A stretch of 64,000 nucleotides of DNA from Fibrobacter sp. UWB16. GTDB taxonomy: Bacteria > Fibrobacterota > Fibrobacteria > Fibrobacterales > Fibrobacteraceae. Shown in pieces: positions 25,194-34,419 of the stretch (the first letter of the stretch is position 1; every line of letters starts with the position of its first letter). The stretch covers positions 1,178,001-1,242,000 of the forward strand of contig NZ_OCMS01000001.1 in NCBI RefSeq assembly GCF_900215325.1, given 5' to 3'. Both the position numbers and the translations under genes were made by a program. The notes beneath the pieces are model-generated. The model searched no databases and was not told where the DNA came from. It was given only the letters and a program-made list of their open reading frames with translations.

Positions 25194-26153
25194 ATGAACC
25201 AAAGCAAAATAAAAGTCAGCGTTATAGTAGCAGTCTACCAAGTCGAGAAATACATCCACAAATGCCTTGACAGTATTCAAAAGCAAACTCTTAACGGTTT
25301 TGAAGTTTTGCTTATTGATGATGGAAGCAAGGATAATTCAGGAAACATCTGTGATGAATACGCCCAAAAAGATGGTCGTTTTCGTGTAATACATAAAGAG
25401 AATGGCGGAGTCAGCACAGCTAGACAAGTTGGGCTCAACAATGCAATCGGGGAATATGTAATACATGTCGACCCTGATGATTGGATTGAAAAGAACATGT
25501 TGGAGGACTTGTATAACGAAGCCACAGCAAGCAACTCAGACATGGTTGTATGCGATTATTATCAAGAAATCAACGGAAAAAGTTCTTATATAAAGCAAGT
25601 TCCTAATTTACAATCAAACAAATACTATTTCTACGATTTAATAAATAAACTTCACGGCAGTTGTTGGAATAAACTCACTAGACGTTCATGCTTTTCAAAA
25701 TACAATATTTCCTTCTTTCCACAAATGATCATGTGGGAAGACTTATTTATTAATTTACAGTTAATAGAGCAACCTATCAAAATTTCATATTTACCGCACG
25801 CTTATTATCATTACGATGAATCAACAAATGCAAGCAGTGCAGTTCGTTCATGGTCAAGAAAAAAGCTAACATCCCAAATAATTTTAATCGATTGGCTTGA
25901 AAAAAAGAACGATCCTGTTATAGCAAAAGAAAATTTTGAACTAAAGAAGAGCGCAAAAAAAACAGCCTTTTTCGTAAAGGAAATTGGTAGTAAGGAATTT
26001 CGCAGTCTCTATCCAGAAACAAACGACTCATACACATTCAGAATTAAAGAAATTGGCCATTTTGATTTTTTCATGTACTTGGCAATACACTTTTCGCTTA
26101 GATTAGCAAGAAGTCTAAACACAATAAAAGATAAGTTTAAACATTGGATTTAG
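25194..26153 (+). CDS. Glycosyltransferase family 2
   Basis: A 319-residue GT-A protein with the classic opening VSVIVAVYQVEKYIHKCLDS, LLIDDGSKDNS and the metal-binding DPDD in HVDPDDWIE at about residues 95-103. The C-terminal third is basic and lacks long membrane helices. It belongs to the WaaB/EpsE-like branch common in polysaccharide loci. Confidence 0.9.
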   Translation: MNQSKIKVSVIVAVYQVEKYIHKCLDSIQKQTLNGFEVLLIDDGSKDNSGNICDEYAQKDGRFRVIHKENGGVSTARQVGLNNAIGEYVIHVDPDDWIEKNMLEDLYNEATASNSDMVVCDYYQEINGKSSYIKQVPNLQSNKYYFYDLINKLHGSCWNKLTRRSCFSKYNISFFPQMIMWEDLFINLQLIEQPIKISYLPHAYYHYDESTNASSAVRSWSRKKLTSQIILIDWLEKKNDPVIAKENFELKKSAKKTAFFVKEIGSKEFRSLYPETNDSYTFRIKEIGHFDFFMYLAIHFSLRLARSLNTIKDKFKHWI

Positions 26154-26158
26154 TATCG

Positions 26159-27172
26159 ATGAAAATTGGAATTCTAACACTACCGTTACAAGACAACTAT
26201 GGAGGCCTGTTGCAAAACTTTGCTTTACAAAAAGCTTTGCTGCAGATGGGACATGACGTTACAACCATTGACTATATGAAGACGCCCATTCCTCCTCTTT
26301 GGAGATATATAAAATCCTGGATAAAGACCATACTCCTTCTGTGCATTGGGAAACGTAGAAAATTTATAAAATACACCCATGTAGGAACACGAAATCCGCA
26401 AAATGAAAAATTCGTCTCATTACATATAAATAAAACTAAGACCTACTTCACATACAATACTGAAATTCTTAAGCAAAACGAAATTGACACAATCATCGTC
26501 GGTTCAGATCAAGTTTGGCGTCCCAAATACAATTATCGAATAGAAAACGCATTCCTAGACTTTTGTAAGGATCAAAGCAACCTAAAGCGAATTGCTTACG
26601 CAGCATCTTTCGGGGTTGATGAATGGGAATTCACGGCATGGCAAACAAAAAAATGCGCTATGCTTGCAAAAAAATTTGACGCTATAAGCGTTCGTGAAGA
26701 ATCAGGCAAAGCACTTTGTAATAAGTACCTTGAAATTGAAGCAACAACCGTATTGGATCCCACACTATTGCTCAGCAAAGAAACCTATTGCGAATTATGT
26801 AAAAACGTTCCTATCAAAAAAGAAAAATTTCTTGCCGCTTACGTTTTAGACAAAAACGAAGCAACATACAAAGAATGTGAATCCATTGCAAAAGAAAGCA
26901 ATCTAACACTAAAATTTTTCGAGGCAGATACAAAAGCCTCGTTAAGCGTCCCAGAGTGGTTATCTATGTTCCGTGATGCGTCTTATGTAGTCACAGACTC
27001 GTTCCATGGAACCGTTTTTTCTATAATCTTTGGCAAAAAATTCAAATGTTTATATAACAAAAGCCGAGGTTCCGCTCGATTCGAGTCCTTGCTCAAAATA
27101 TATGAATCTGGCAGGCTAGACGAAATGCGCGAATTCTCGTTAAATTGGCTAAAAAAAGTATTGGAGAAATAA
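26159..27172 (+). CDS. Polysaccharide pyruvyl transferase
   Basis: A 337-residue protein of the CsaB/WcaK family, which adds a pyruvate ketal to a sugar using phosphoenolpyruvate. It begins KIGILTLPLQDNYGGLLQNF, has IIVGSDQVWRPKYN in the middle and YVVTDSFHGTVFSIIF near the end, the conserved His segment of the family. I start at ATG 26159; a TTG five codons upstream is less likely because it overlaps the previous gene. Pyruvylation adds charge to the polymer. Confidence 0.88.
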   Translation: MKIGILTLPLQDNYGGLLQNFALQKALLQMGHDVTTIDYMKTPIPPLWRYIKSWIKTILLLCIGKRRKFIKYTHVGTRNPQNEKFVSLHINKTKTYFTYNTEILKQNEIDTIIVGSDQVWRPKYNYRIENAFLDFCKDQSNLKRIAYAASFGVDEWEFTAWQTKKCAMLAKKFDAISVREESGKALCNKYLEIEATTVLDPTLLLSKETYCELCKNVPIKKEKFLAAYVLDKNEATYKECESIAKESNLTLKFFEADTKASLSVPEWLSMFRDASYVVTDSFHGTVFSIIFGKKFKCLYNKSRGSARFESLLKIYESGRLDEMREFSLNWLKKVLEK

Positions 27173-27178
27173 TCCATA

Positions 27179-28735
27179 ATGACATCTTCTAATTCAAATA
27201 GCAAACGTGTGGCAAAAAACACTCTCCTTTTGTACATGCGGATGTTTTTCACAATGGGTGTTAGCTTATTTACAAGCCGCATCGTGCTAAACACATTAGG
27301 TGTAGAAGATTATGGTTTGTACAATGTCGTTGGCGGCATTGTCGTTTTACTCGCTTTTTTAAACGGGGCAATGAGTAGTGCAACACAACGTTATTTAAAT
27401 GTTGCATTAGGAAAAAATGACCAAAATGAACTGAATAAAATTATCAGAAATGCCTTATGTTTACATCTAGTTGTTGCACTTATAATCATCTTTGTTGCAG
27501 AAACATTTGGCTTATATTTTGTAAACACATTCATGAATATTCCTGAACCACGTATGGAAATTGCAAACTGGGTTTATCAGTTTTCAATTTTTTCATTTGT
27601 TGCGTCTGTAATTTCAGTACCCTTTACAGCAAGCATCATCGCCCATGAAAAAATGTCTGCATTTGCTTGGATGGCTATTTTTGATGTATCTGCAAAATTA
27701 GCTATTGTCTTTTCCTTAACATTCATTGAATATGACAAATTATTCATTTATGCATTGCTGCTCTTTATTCAATCATGCATCACCCAGTATATCTATTTTA
27801 TGTATTGCCGACGAAATTTTGAGGAATGTAGAATAAAAGAGTTTTCTATAGACAAAAGTCTTTTAAAAAAAATGACATCATTTTCATCGTGGTCCATTGT
27901 AGGTAGTCTTGGATATCTAATTCATACACAAGGAATAGCTATTGTAATCAATGTCTTTTTTGGAGTAAGCGTTAATGCCGCTCAAGGAATATCAAATCAA
28001 GTTAATGGGATTGTTAAGCAGTTTGTCTCTAACTTTTTAATGGCATTCAATCCCCAAGTTGTAAAAACATATGCTGCAGGTGAACTCACAGAAATGCACA
28101 AGCTCATTTTAAGAGGCTGTAAAGTTGCATGTTTAATGGTCGCCTTTTTTGTTGTGCCCTTGATTTTAGAGGCTCCAACAATATTAAAGTTATGGTTAGG
28201 TTTTGTCCCAAATTACGCTGTTATTTTCGTCCGTTTAATTTTACTTTTGACCCTTTTCGATGCGTTCACAGGCCTTTTAGCATCAGCAAAAGGAGCTACT
28301 GGAGATATAAAAAGTTACCAAATCGTATTGACAACAATTGGATTAACCCACTTACCCTTGGTATGGATCTGTTTTAAGCTGGGATGGGAACCTTATTGGG
28401 CCCAAATAGTCTATTTATTCATCATTATTGCTCTGCAAATTGTTAGAATTTGGTTTGTTTGCAATGCTGTAAAGCTGTCAATAATTTATTTTTACAAAGA
28501 GGTAATTTTGCGTTGCTCAATTGTAATATTATCAGCGACGATTTTGCCTTTATATATGCATTTTGCATTACCAAATTGCACATTAAGCAGTATGGCAGTA
28601 TGCGCTACAAGCGTCATATTGCTAATACTATTTTCCTTGGGTATTGGATTCAATAAAAACGAACGAGAGCATCTCATAAAAATCATCACTAACAAAATTA
28701 AACGGAAACACAATGGATCTCAAATCAATTGCTAA
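27179..28735 (+). CDS. Polysaccharide flippase (Wzx/MOP superfamily)
   Basis: A 518-residue protein with 12-14 hydrophobic segments. VAKNTLLLYMRMFFTMGVSLFTSRIVLNTLG-type opening and GVEDYGLYNVVGGIVVLLAF identify the MOP superfamily branch common in Bacteroidota-like loci. It would move the lipid-linked repeat unit across the inner membrane for the EpsG-like polymerase. The 3' end overlaps the SDR gene by 23 bp. It is only distantly like the second flippase at 44284. Confidence 0.9.
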   Translation: MTSSNSNSKRVAKNTLLLYMRMFFTMGVSLFTSRIVLNTLGVEDYGLYNVVGGIVVLLAFLNGAMSSATQRYLNVALGKNDQNELNKIIRNALCLHLVVALIIIFVAETFGLYFVNTFMNIPEPRMEIANWVYQFSIFSFVASVISVPFTASIIAHEKMSAFAWMAIFDVSAKLAIVFSLTFIEYDKLFIYALLLFIQSCITQYIYFMYCRRNFEECRIKEFSIDKSLLKKMTSFSSWSIVGSLGYLIHTQGIAIVINVFFGVSVNAAQGISNQVNGIVKQFVSNFLMAFNPQVVKTYAAGELTEMHKLILRGCKVACLMVAFFVVPLILEAPTILKLWLGFVPNYAVIFVRLILLLTLFDAFTGLLASAKGATGDIKSYQIVLTTIGLTHLPLVWICFKLGWEPYWAQIVYLFIIIALQIVRIWFVCNAVKLSIIYFYKEVILRCSIVILSATILPLYMHFALPNCTLSSMAVCATSVILLILFSLGIGFNKNEREHLIKIITNKIKRKHNGSQINC

Positions 28736-29576
28736 GAAAACTCTGAACTATATGCGAGGCAAACGCATTGTTTATGTAGAGAAGGTCTGTCGTCCATACG
28801 AAATACAAGTAAAGTCGAATGACCGATTCAAGGGACAGGTAGCCATTGTCACAGGTGCGTCTGGAGTCATTGGTCGAGCAATCGCTTATAGACTTGCTGC
28901 AGAAGGATCCCTAGTTTATGTATGCGGTACAAAAATTGAAAAAGTAAATTCAATTGTCAATGAGATTTCCAAAGATGGTTTTGCAGCAAAAGCTTTAACA
29001 TTTAGTTTACTAGATGAGCAAGCCATTATTAATTCGTTTAAATCTGTAATAGAAGAAAGCGGTAAGATAGACCTACTTGTCTGCTGTGCCGGAGGAGGTG
29101 CAAGAGACGAAATGCATCCGTTAATAGATCAAAGCTCCGCTGTAATCGATTCTGTACTTAACGTAAATCTTCGTGGTTCGATTCTTTGCAGCCGTGAAGC
29201 CCTAAAATATATGTCCCAAGCTCAATCGGGTAACATAATTTTGGTATCCTCCACCGTTGGTGTGCGCGGTATGAAATATTATTCAGAATATGCAGCCGCA
29301 AAAGCCGGAATAATTGCATTTATGCAGTCCATCGCTATGGAATATGGGCAAAATCATATTAGGGTAAATTGCGTAACCCCAGGAATTGTCGAAAGAGGGA
29401 CAATTGACGATATAAAGTTAGAACGTATCCATAGGACAAACTGGCTTAATGACTACGGAAAACCCGAAGATATTGCAGGAATGGTTGCTTACCTCAACTC
29501 AGATGAGGCCTCTTTTATTACAGGGCAGAATTTCATTGTAGATGGTGGTAGAAGTCTCGGCCTCAAAGGAGCATAA
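28713..29576 (+). CDS. Short-chain dehydrogenase/reductase
   Basis: A 287-residue classical SDR. A 40-residue N-terminal extension precedes the Rossmann opening VAIVTGASGVIGRAIAYRLA. CCAGGG, a serine at ILVSSTVG and the catalytic YSEYAAAKAG (Tyr-x3-Lys) follow, and it ends with FIVDGGRSLG. It overlaps the flippase gene by 23 bp and lies 2 bp before the MenD-like gene. The tight pairing suggests that it reduces a product, or makes a keto substrate, for that thiamine enzyme. The exact substrate cannot be predicted. Confidence 0.88.
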   Translation: MDLKSIAKKTLNYMRGKRIVYVEKVCRPYEIQVKSNDRFKGQVAIVTGASGVIGRAIAYRLAAEGSLVYVCGTKIEKVNSIVNEISKDGFAAKALTFSLLDEQAIINSFKSVIEESGKIDLLVCCAGGGARDEMHPLIDQSSAVIDSVLNVNLRGSILCSREALKYMSQAQSGNIILVSSTVGVRGMKYYSEYAAAKAGIIAFMQSIAMEYGQNHIRVNCVTPGIVERGTIDDIKLERIHRTNWLNDYGKPEDIAGMVAYLNSDEASFITGQNFIVDGGRSLGLKGA

Positions 29577-29578
29577 TT

Positions 29579-31363
29579 ATGTTTTCAGAAAAAAGAAATG
29601 TTTTACAGTTACTTTCGTTATTGAAAGCGCACAACATATCTAAATTCGTTGTTTCTCCTGGAAGCAGACACATTCCCATTGTAATTTCAATGGAATGTGA
29701 TCCGTTTTTCAAGTTATATTCTGTCGTAGACGAACGTAGTGCCTCTTTTTTTGCAATTGGTTTGATGCAAAGTACTAAAGAGCCTGTCGGCATTATCTGC
29801 ACATCAGGGACCGCATCTGCTAACTACTGTTCAGCAATCAATGAATGTTTATATCAGGAACTGCCTCTGCTTATAATAACAGCTGATAGAGAAGAGGCTC
29901 TTAGGGATCAACACGAAGACCAAATGATCCGTCAATCCAATATGTATGTAAACATAGCTAAGATGGTCGCCAATTTACCATTAGTCAATACAGAACGAGA
30001 CGCCTGGTTCAACAATAGGTTGATCAACGAAGCTCTATTGGAGTTAAATCATCATGGGTGCGGTCCTGTACAAATAAATATTCCCATTCCAGAGCACATG
30101 GATTCGTTTACAACACAAGCTCTTCCGCAAGAACGGAAAATATCTCGATTCGATTTAGATTCAATTAATTGGCAAAATATATCGCAACGGCTAACAAATA
30201 AGAAGGTCGTTATTGTTTGTGGTGAAGGTTTTGTTCCAACAAAAAATCAATTGAATGATTTGGAATTATTTGCAAAAAAATATGATTCCGTTATCCTTTC
30301 AGATAAAATGAGCAACTGTCATACCGCAAACAGCATTGAGAATGCATTTGCCATATTGCAGGCGCTCTCAGGAAAAGATTTAACAGAAATTGCACCCGAC
30401 ATCATTATTTCCATTCGTGCAAATTTTTCATTCAACCCGGAGCTAAAAGGTCTTGTCAAAAATCTTCGTACAAAAGGTTTTAAAATACAGAACTGGTTTG
30501 TTCATCAAAGTGGACGCGTTGTTGATCCCTATCAAGGTTTGCTGACTGATATCTTTGAAATGGATGAATTCACATTCTTCAGAAATGTTGCTTTACAAAA
30601 AAATGATGAAAAAGAAGAATCCGACTATTCTGAATCTTGGAAAGTTATTTCCGAATCCATTGAAGAGCCTAAATTTGAATTTGGACATTTGAAAAGTGTC
30701 GGGGAATTTCTAAAAAGGATTCCTAAAAACAGCGTACTACACCTAGCTAATAGCAATTCCGTCAGAATGGCGCAATTATACAACGTAGATTCCTCTGTAG
30801 AAATTCATTGTAACAGAGGAACTGATGGTATAGATGGTTGTATGTCTTCTGCAGTGGGTTTTGCAAGTAATTCAGCAAAGTTGAATTACTTGATGATTGG
30901 AGATTTAACATTTTTCTATGATATGAACGCTCTGTGGAATCCGCAATTGAGAAAGAACCTAAGAATATTATTGGACAACAATGGTGGCGGAGCAATTATG
31001 CATATGCCCCAAAGACCACAATTTGCGCTAGATTTGTTGCCTAATTATATATCAGCATGTCACAACGCAAGTGCCAAAGCCTGGGCCGAAGATCGAGGCT
31101 TTAAATACTACTCTGCAAGGAATGCTGAGGAATTGCAAAATGGGGTGGATGCACTTACCGATGTTAATGTAGAAGGTCCGATACTTCTTGAGGTATTTAC
31201 CAACCTTTTTGACGATGTAAAATGTTTAAAAGAATATTACGCTCAAATCGACAGAAATAAGCTTGATAAAAGCCTTACAACTCGTTCTAAACAAGTTATA
31301 AGAAAGGTCTGTTCGATCTTAGGAATAGACCCTCAAAAAATAAAGAACGCAATACACAAATAA
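29579..31363 (+). CDS. MenD-like thiamine diphosphate enzyme
   Basis: A 594-residue protein that aligns by motif with MenD (SEPHCHC synthase) from end to end. It has SPGSRHIPIV, the ThDP-activating glutamate in DERSASFFAIGL, CTSGTASANYCSA, ITADREEALRD, NRGTDGIDG and the ThDP-binding GDLTFFYDMNAL ... DNNGGG. MenD joins a decarboxylated 2-oxoglutarate to isochorismate in menaquinone synthesis. Here it is the last gene of a polysaccharide operon beside an SDR, with no other men gene in view. A role in making a branched or acyl-extended sugar or an unusual polymer substituent is therefore possible. It may also be the cell's menaquinone enzyme relocated. Confidence 0.82.
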   Translation: MFSEKRNVLQLLSLLKAHNISKFVVSPGSRHIPIVISMECDPFFKLYSVVDERSASFFAIGLMQSTKEPVGIICTSGTASANYCSAINECLYQELPLLIITADREEALRDQHEDQMIRQSNMYVNIAKMVANLPLVNTERDAWFNNRLINEALLELNHHGCGPVQINIPIPEHMDSFTTQALPQERKISRFDLDSINWQNISQRLTNKKVVIVCGEGFVPTKNQLNDLELFAKKYDSVILSDKMSNCHTANSIENAFAILQALSGKDLTEIAPDIIISIRANFSFNPELKGLVKNLRTKGFKIQNWFVHQSGRVVDPYQGLLTDIFEMDEFTFFRNVALQKNDEKEESDYSESWKVISESIEEPKFEFGHLKSVGEFLKRIPKNSVLHLANSNSVRMAQLYNVDSSVEIHCNRGTDGIDGCMSSAVGFASNSAKLNYLMIGDLTFFYDMNALWNPQLRKNLRILLDNNGGGAIMHMPQRPQFALDLLPNYISACHNASAKAWAEDRGFKYYSARNAEELQNGVDALTDVNVEGPILLEVFTNLFDDVKCLKEYYAQIDRNKLDKSLTTRSKQVIRKVCSILGIDPQKIKNAIHK

Positions 31364-31367
31364 AGAG

Positions 31368-31450
31368 GAAAACACCAGCATACCGAGGCTCTTCTAGGGG
31401 AATATACGACCCTAGAATCCTAACCACGCGGGCCTTTAGTTGGTGTTTTC
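31368..31450. other. Long imperfect hairpin between convergent genes
   Basis: Three nested stems: GAAAACACCA (31368-31377) with TGGTGTTTTC (31441-31450), extended inward by G-U and C-G pairs; GAGGC (31385-31389) with GCCTT (31432-31436); and TTCTAGGG (31392-31399) with CCCTAGAA (31410-31417). It sits between the 3' ends of convergent genes and may be a two-way terminator, although its arms are not followed by a T run, or a structured RNA. Confidence 0.6.
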
Positions 31451-31495
31451 ACTTTATACAATAGCGGGAAAATATTCGACCACGTCAAGATCTTA

Positions 31496-32869
31496 TTACC
31501 TTAAATTAAGGTCAATCCATTCCATTCTTTTTATAATCCATTCTTTCAAGTCATCAACAACTTCTTTATAAGACGAATATGATTTGGAAAAAATTTCATC
31601 ATCAACTTTCTTTAGAATGTTCCATCGCTTAAAATTATTTGATGAAACTTTTTCTAATCTAGCATAGGCGGCGTCAATAGAATCAGCAACGGATTCAATC
31701 ACAGCATAACTATCCTTCCATCTTTTTTTTATTTGCGCTCGAGCTTTTGAATCTTGATATAAATAATAATGCCAATAATTTCGAACACGCCACCCTTCTA
31801 TCAAGTTAACACTTTCATCATCATAATTTCCATAAGCCAAATCAAAATCCCATACAGGTCCCATTTTTATTTTTTCACCTTTACACCAAGTAAAATACAC
31901 ACTTGTATAAAAATTCGCATCAGGATTTTTTGCTAATTCCTGAACCCAATAATGTTTAGCCACCTCATCAACATCAATCCACGCTTCAACGTTATTATCC
32001 ACTCCAGACTCAAGCGTCTTCAAAAACATTTCAAAGTCTTCAATATGCTTCTGCACAGTATCCAAAATTTCATCAGATGCATTTTTCGGCTCATGCACCC
32101 TAAAAGCTTTACCCTTACCATTTTCAGTTAAAACATCCGAAAAAACGACCTGTTCCCCTGTTTTATACTTTCCATCAACTTCTACTATATACGAATAATC
32201 ATCATTTGGAATATTTACTCTGTTCTTTCCAATCTTTATTGTCTCCGTCAACAAATACACACCCAAATACTTTCCGTTTAAATACAACTCAGCAAATTCG
32301 CACCGCGGTGCATAATAAGCCCCAAGAGCAGCAGACAAACGATACGAAATAAAATTCCGCATCAAAGACTTGTCATAATAATTTGCAATAAGCGCCCAGT
32401 CCTTGTCTTTGGGCATACCCAGTACCGACTGTTTCTTTTCAAATTCTATTTTATAGCTTTTCTTGGGAACATCGGTCCAACTTGTATTCCCTCTTCCCCT
32501 TATCGTCAAATCCATTATTTCACTTTCGGATTCGTTCTCTCCCCAGATTTGTAGCTTAGCAGGGATTTCGGTTTCGCGATCGTTGATCGCTTGGCGATAT
32601 TCAGTTTCAATCACAACGCGCGGAACGCCTGCATAGGGGTATTCCTTGTCATCAGGCTTAAACGAACTCGGATAGGTGCTCTTTGAAGAGCCCTCGCTTA
32701 CCAAAGAGGTTCTCACGCTCAAAGAAAGATCATCATCTGCAAGTTCCGCTTGACCTTCGGCTTCTACATCTAGGACTTTATTGCTACAGGCGCAAAAAGA
32801 AGCTATCCACAAAAAGGTACTTAGAAAAACAAAAAGCGAAACAAGCCTGTTATGGAATCCCCTATTCAT
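31496..32869 (-). CDS. CotH-family lipoprotein
   Basis: A 457-residue protein with a lipoprotein signal: SLFVFLSTFLWIASFCACSN, lipid Cys near residue 28-30. The rest is a CotH kinase-like domain: DLTIRGRGNTSW, KKSYKIEFEKK (ATP-site lysine region), NGKYLGVYLLTETIK and the metal-binding WDFDLAYGN. CotH proteins are atypical protein kinases; many in gut bacteria are secreted and sit with polysaccharide or spore-coat genes. I prefer ATG 32869 to a TTG five codons earlier. The gene converges on the first polysaccharide locus. It may act on cell-surface proteins. Confidence 0.88.
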   Translation of the reverse strand: MNRGFHNRLVSLFVFLSTFLWIASFCACSNKVLDVEAEGQAELADDDLSLSVRTSLVSEGSSKSTYPSSFKPDDKEYPYAGVPRVVIETEYRQAINDRETEIPAKLQIWGENESESEIMDLTIRGRGNTSWTDVPKKSYKIEFEKKQSVLGMPKDKDWALIANYYDKSLMRNFISYRLSAALGAYYAPRCEFAELYLNGKYLGVYLLTETIKIGKNRVNIPNDDYSYIVEVDGKYKTGEQVVFSDVLTENGKGKAFRVHEPKNASDEILDTVQKHIEDFEMFLKTLESGVDNNVEAWIDVDEVAKHYWVQELAKNPDANFYTSVYFTWCKGEKIKMGPVWDFDLAYGNYDDESVNLIEGWRVRNYWHYYLYQDSKARAQIKKRWKDSYAVIESVADSIDAAYARLEKVSSNNFKRWNILKKVDDEIFSKSYSSYKEVVDDLKEWIIKRMEWIDLNLR

Positions 32870-33022
32870 ATCCAACCTTACCAAGCATACCCAAAATTAG
32901 CTTTTTAGTAGGGAATTTCAAAGGTATCAAATTAAAAAGGTTATTGTAATACATCAAACATTCAACCAGAATCACACAAGTAGTGGAACAATCCCCTCCA
33001 CAATTTTTCTAAATTTGCGCGC

Positions 33023-33778
33023 ATGGCAGAAAAAAAGAAAATTCTCGTAATGGTCGCTAGCCCGAAAAGGGAACGCAGTGGAACCCTCATCCCGACGAAG
33101 GCTTTTGTCGAGGGACTGGAACAAAACGGCGACTACGAGACGGAATACATTTTCATTGACAAGATGAACATCAAGCCGTGCCGCGGTTGTCTCAGCTGCT
33201 GGGGGCGCGAAGACGGTTCGTGTTTCATGAAAGACGACGATGTTCCGATGATCCGCGAAAAGCTCATCAATTCGGATATTGTCATTTGGAGTTTTCCGCT
33301 GTTCCTGTTTGGCGTCCCGGGCCAGATGAAGGTCTTGATGGACCGCATCGTGGGCATGGTCCATCCGTACATGGGCCAGAAGCTCAAAGAAGGGGCTAAC
33401 GCCATGAGCACCCCGCTACACGGGCTGCAGTTCCAGAAAGAAGGTCAAAAGATCATTCTGCTTTCGAGTTGCGCCTGGATGGACTTGGACGTGGTTTACG
33501 AGCCGGTCCGCAAGCAGTTCGACATCATTCTCGGGCACGAGGGCTACACGCTTATCGCCTGTCCGCAAATGCGTGCGCTCGACCACCGTGGCGGGCCGCG
33601 CCGCTTGAACATGCTCCGTGAAAAGTACCGCAAGGGCGGCGCCGAACTTGCCAAAACGGGGACACTCTCGCAGGAAGCGATTGACCTGATGCAGAAGCCG
33701 ATCTTTAGTGACGACGCCTACGAGACGCTCGTCGTGGAATTCGTGACGCACATGTTCGATAGAGACGATAATTTCTAG
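33023..33778 (+). CDS. Flavodoxin-like NAD(P)H-dependent oxidoreductase
   Basis: A 251-residue cytoplasmic flavoprotein. ILVMVASPKRERSGTLIPTK is the FMN phosphate loop, IKPCRGCLSCW a cysteine-rich segment seen in iron-sulfur-flavoprotein relatives, and DIVIWSFPLFLFGVPGQMKV the core of the NADPH-dependent FMN reductase family. It stands alone and ends in a strong terminator. The substrate is unknown. Confidence 0.85.
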   Translation: MAEKKKILVMVASPKRERSGTLIPTKAFVEGLEQNGDYETEYIFIDKMNIKPCRGCLSCWGREDGSCFMKDDDVPMIREKLINSDIVIWSFPLFLFGVPGQMKVLMDRIVGMVHPYMGQKLKEGANAMSTPLHGLQFQKEGQKIILLSSCAWMDLDVVYEPVRKQFDIILGHEGYTLIACPQMRALDHRGGPRRLNMLREKYRKGGAELAKTGTLSQEAIDLMQKPIFSDDAYETLVVEFVTHMFDRDDNF

Positions 33779-33786
33779 TAGGAAGG

Positions 33787-33814
33787 GCTCCCGCAAAGCG
33801 GGAGCGTTTTTTTT
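33787..33814 (+). terminator. Rho-independent terminator
   Basis: GCTCCCGC, loop AAA, GCGGGAGC, then G and eight T. Confidence 0.96.
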
Positions 33815-33908
33815 GCAAAAATAACTGGATTGGGCTGAAGCCCCAACTCTTTGGCTCGGTTATAAAAATGAGCAAACTCATTTTTGCAACGCTCGCCTTC
33901 TGAGTTGT

Positions 33909-33929
33909 CTTCGCTACGCTTAGGATGAC
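33909..33929. repeat. Dispersed intergenic repeat, copy 1
   Basis: CTTCGCTACGCTTAGGATGAC, one base different from the copy at 36548. It lies in the gap between the reductase and rpsI. Confidence 0.7.
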
Positions 33930-33949
33930 GTATTGGGAGCAAATACAGA

Positions 33950-33975
33950 AAAACCCTGGCAGATGCCAGGGTTTT
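33950..33975 (-). terminator. Terminator of the rplM-rpsI operon
   Basis: Near-perfect palindrome AAAACCCTGGCA/TGCCAGGGTTTT with T runs on both strands, about 22 bp after the rpsI stop on the minus strand. Confidence 0.9.
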
Positions 33976-33996
33976 CCGTAAAAGCAAAATCGCAGA

Positions 33997-34401
33997 TTAG
34001 CGCTTGCTGAACTGGAAGTGCTTACGAGCCTTCTTGCGGCCGAACTTCTTACGTTCAACGGCACGTGCGTCACGAGTCATGAGGCCTTCCTTCTTGAGAG
34101 CCGGCTTCACTTCTGCATCGTTAGCAACGAGTGCGCGAGAGATGCCGAGACGGACAGCGCCCATCTGGCCAGCGATGCCACCGCCACGAGCGGTAACTTC
34201 GACGTCCCATTCTTCAGCGTTGCCAAGGATGGCGAACGGAAGATTTGCAATCATGTCCTGCACTTCAGAATGGAAGTATTCCTTGAAATCACGACCATTG
34301 ATAGTGCGCTTGCCGGAACCCGGCTTCAGAATCACAGCGGCGATGGCGTTCTTGCGACGGCCAGTGCCGCGGTAGATCTTCTTATTCTTTGCTGTAGCCA
34401 T
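33997..34401 (-). CDS. rpsI: 30S ribosomal protein S9
   Basis: A 134-residue protein with the S9 landmarks: YRGTGRRKNAIAAV at the start, TINGRDFKEYF, GGGIAGQMGAVRLGISRAL and the invariant C-terminal tail ending in SKR, which reaches the P-site tRNA. It is the second gene of the rplM-rpsI operon, 18 bp after rplM, and is followed by a strong terminator. Confidence 0.98.
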   Translation of the reverse strand: MATAKNKKIYRGTGRRKNAIAAVILKPGSGKRTINGRDFKEYFHSEVQDMIANLPFAILGNAEEWDVEVTARGGGIAGQMGAVRLGISRALVANDAEVKPALKKEGLMTRDARAVERKKFGRKKARKHFQFSKR

Positions 34402-34419
34402 AGTTTTCTCCGTTCTAAA

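Noticed and set aside
29579-31363. Calling this gene plain menaquinone menD
   Set aside because: The motifs fit, but there is no other men gene and it is locked into a polysaccharide operon, so only MenD-like is claimed.
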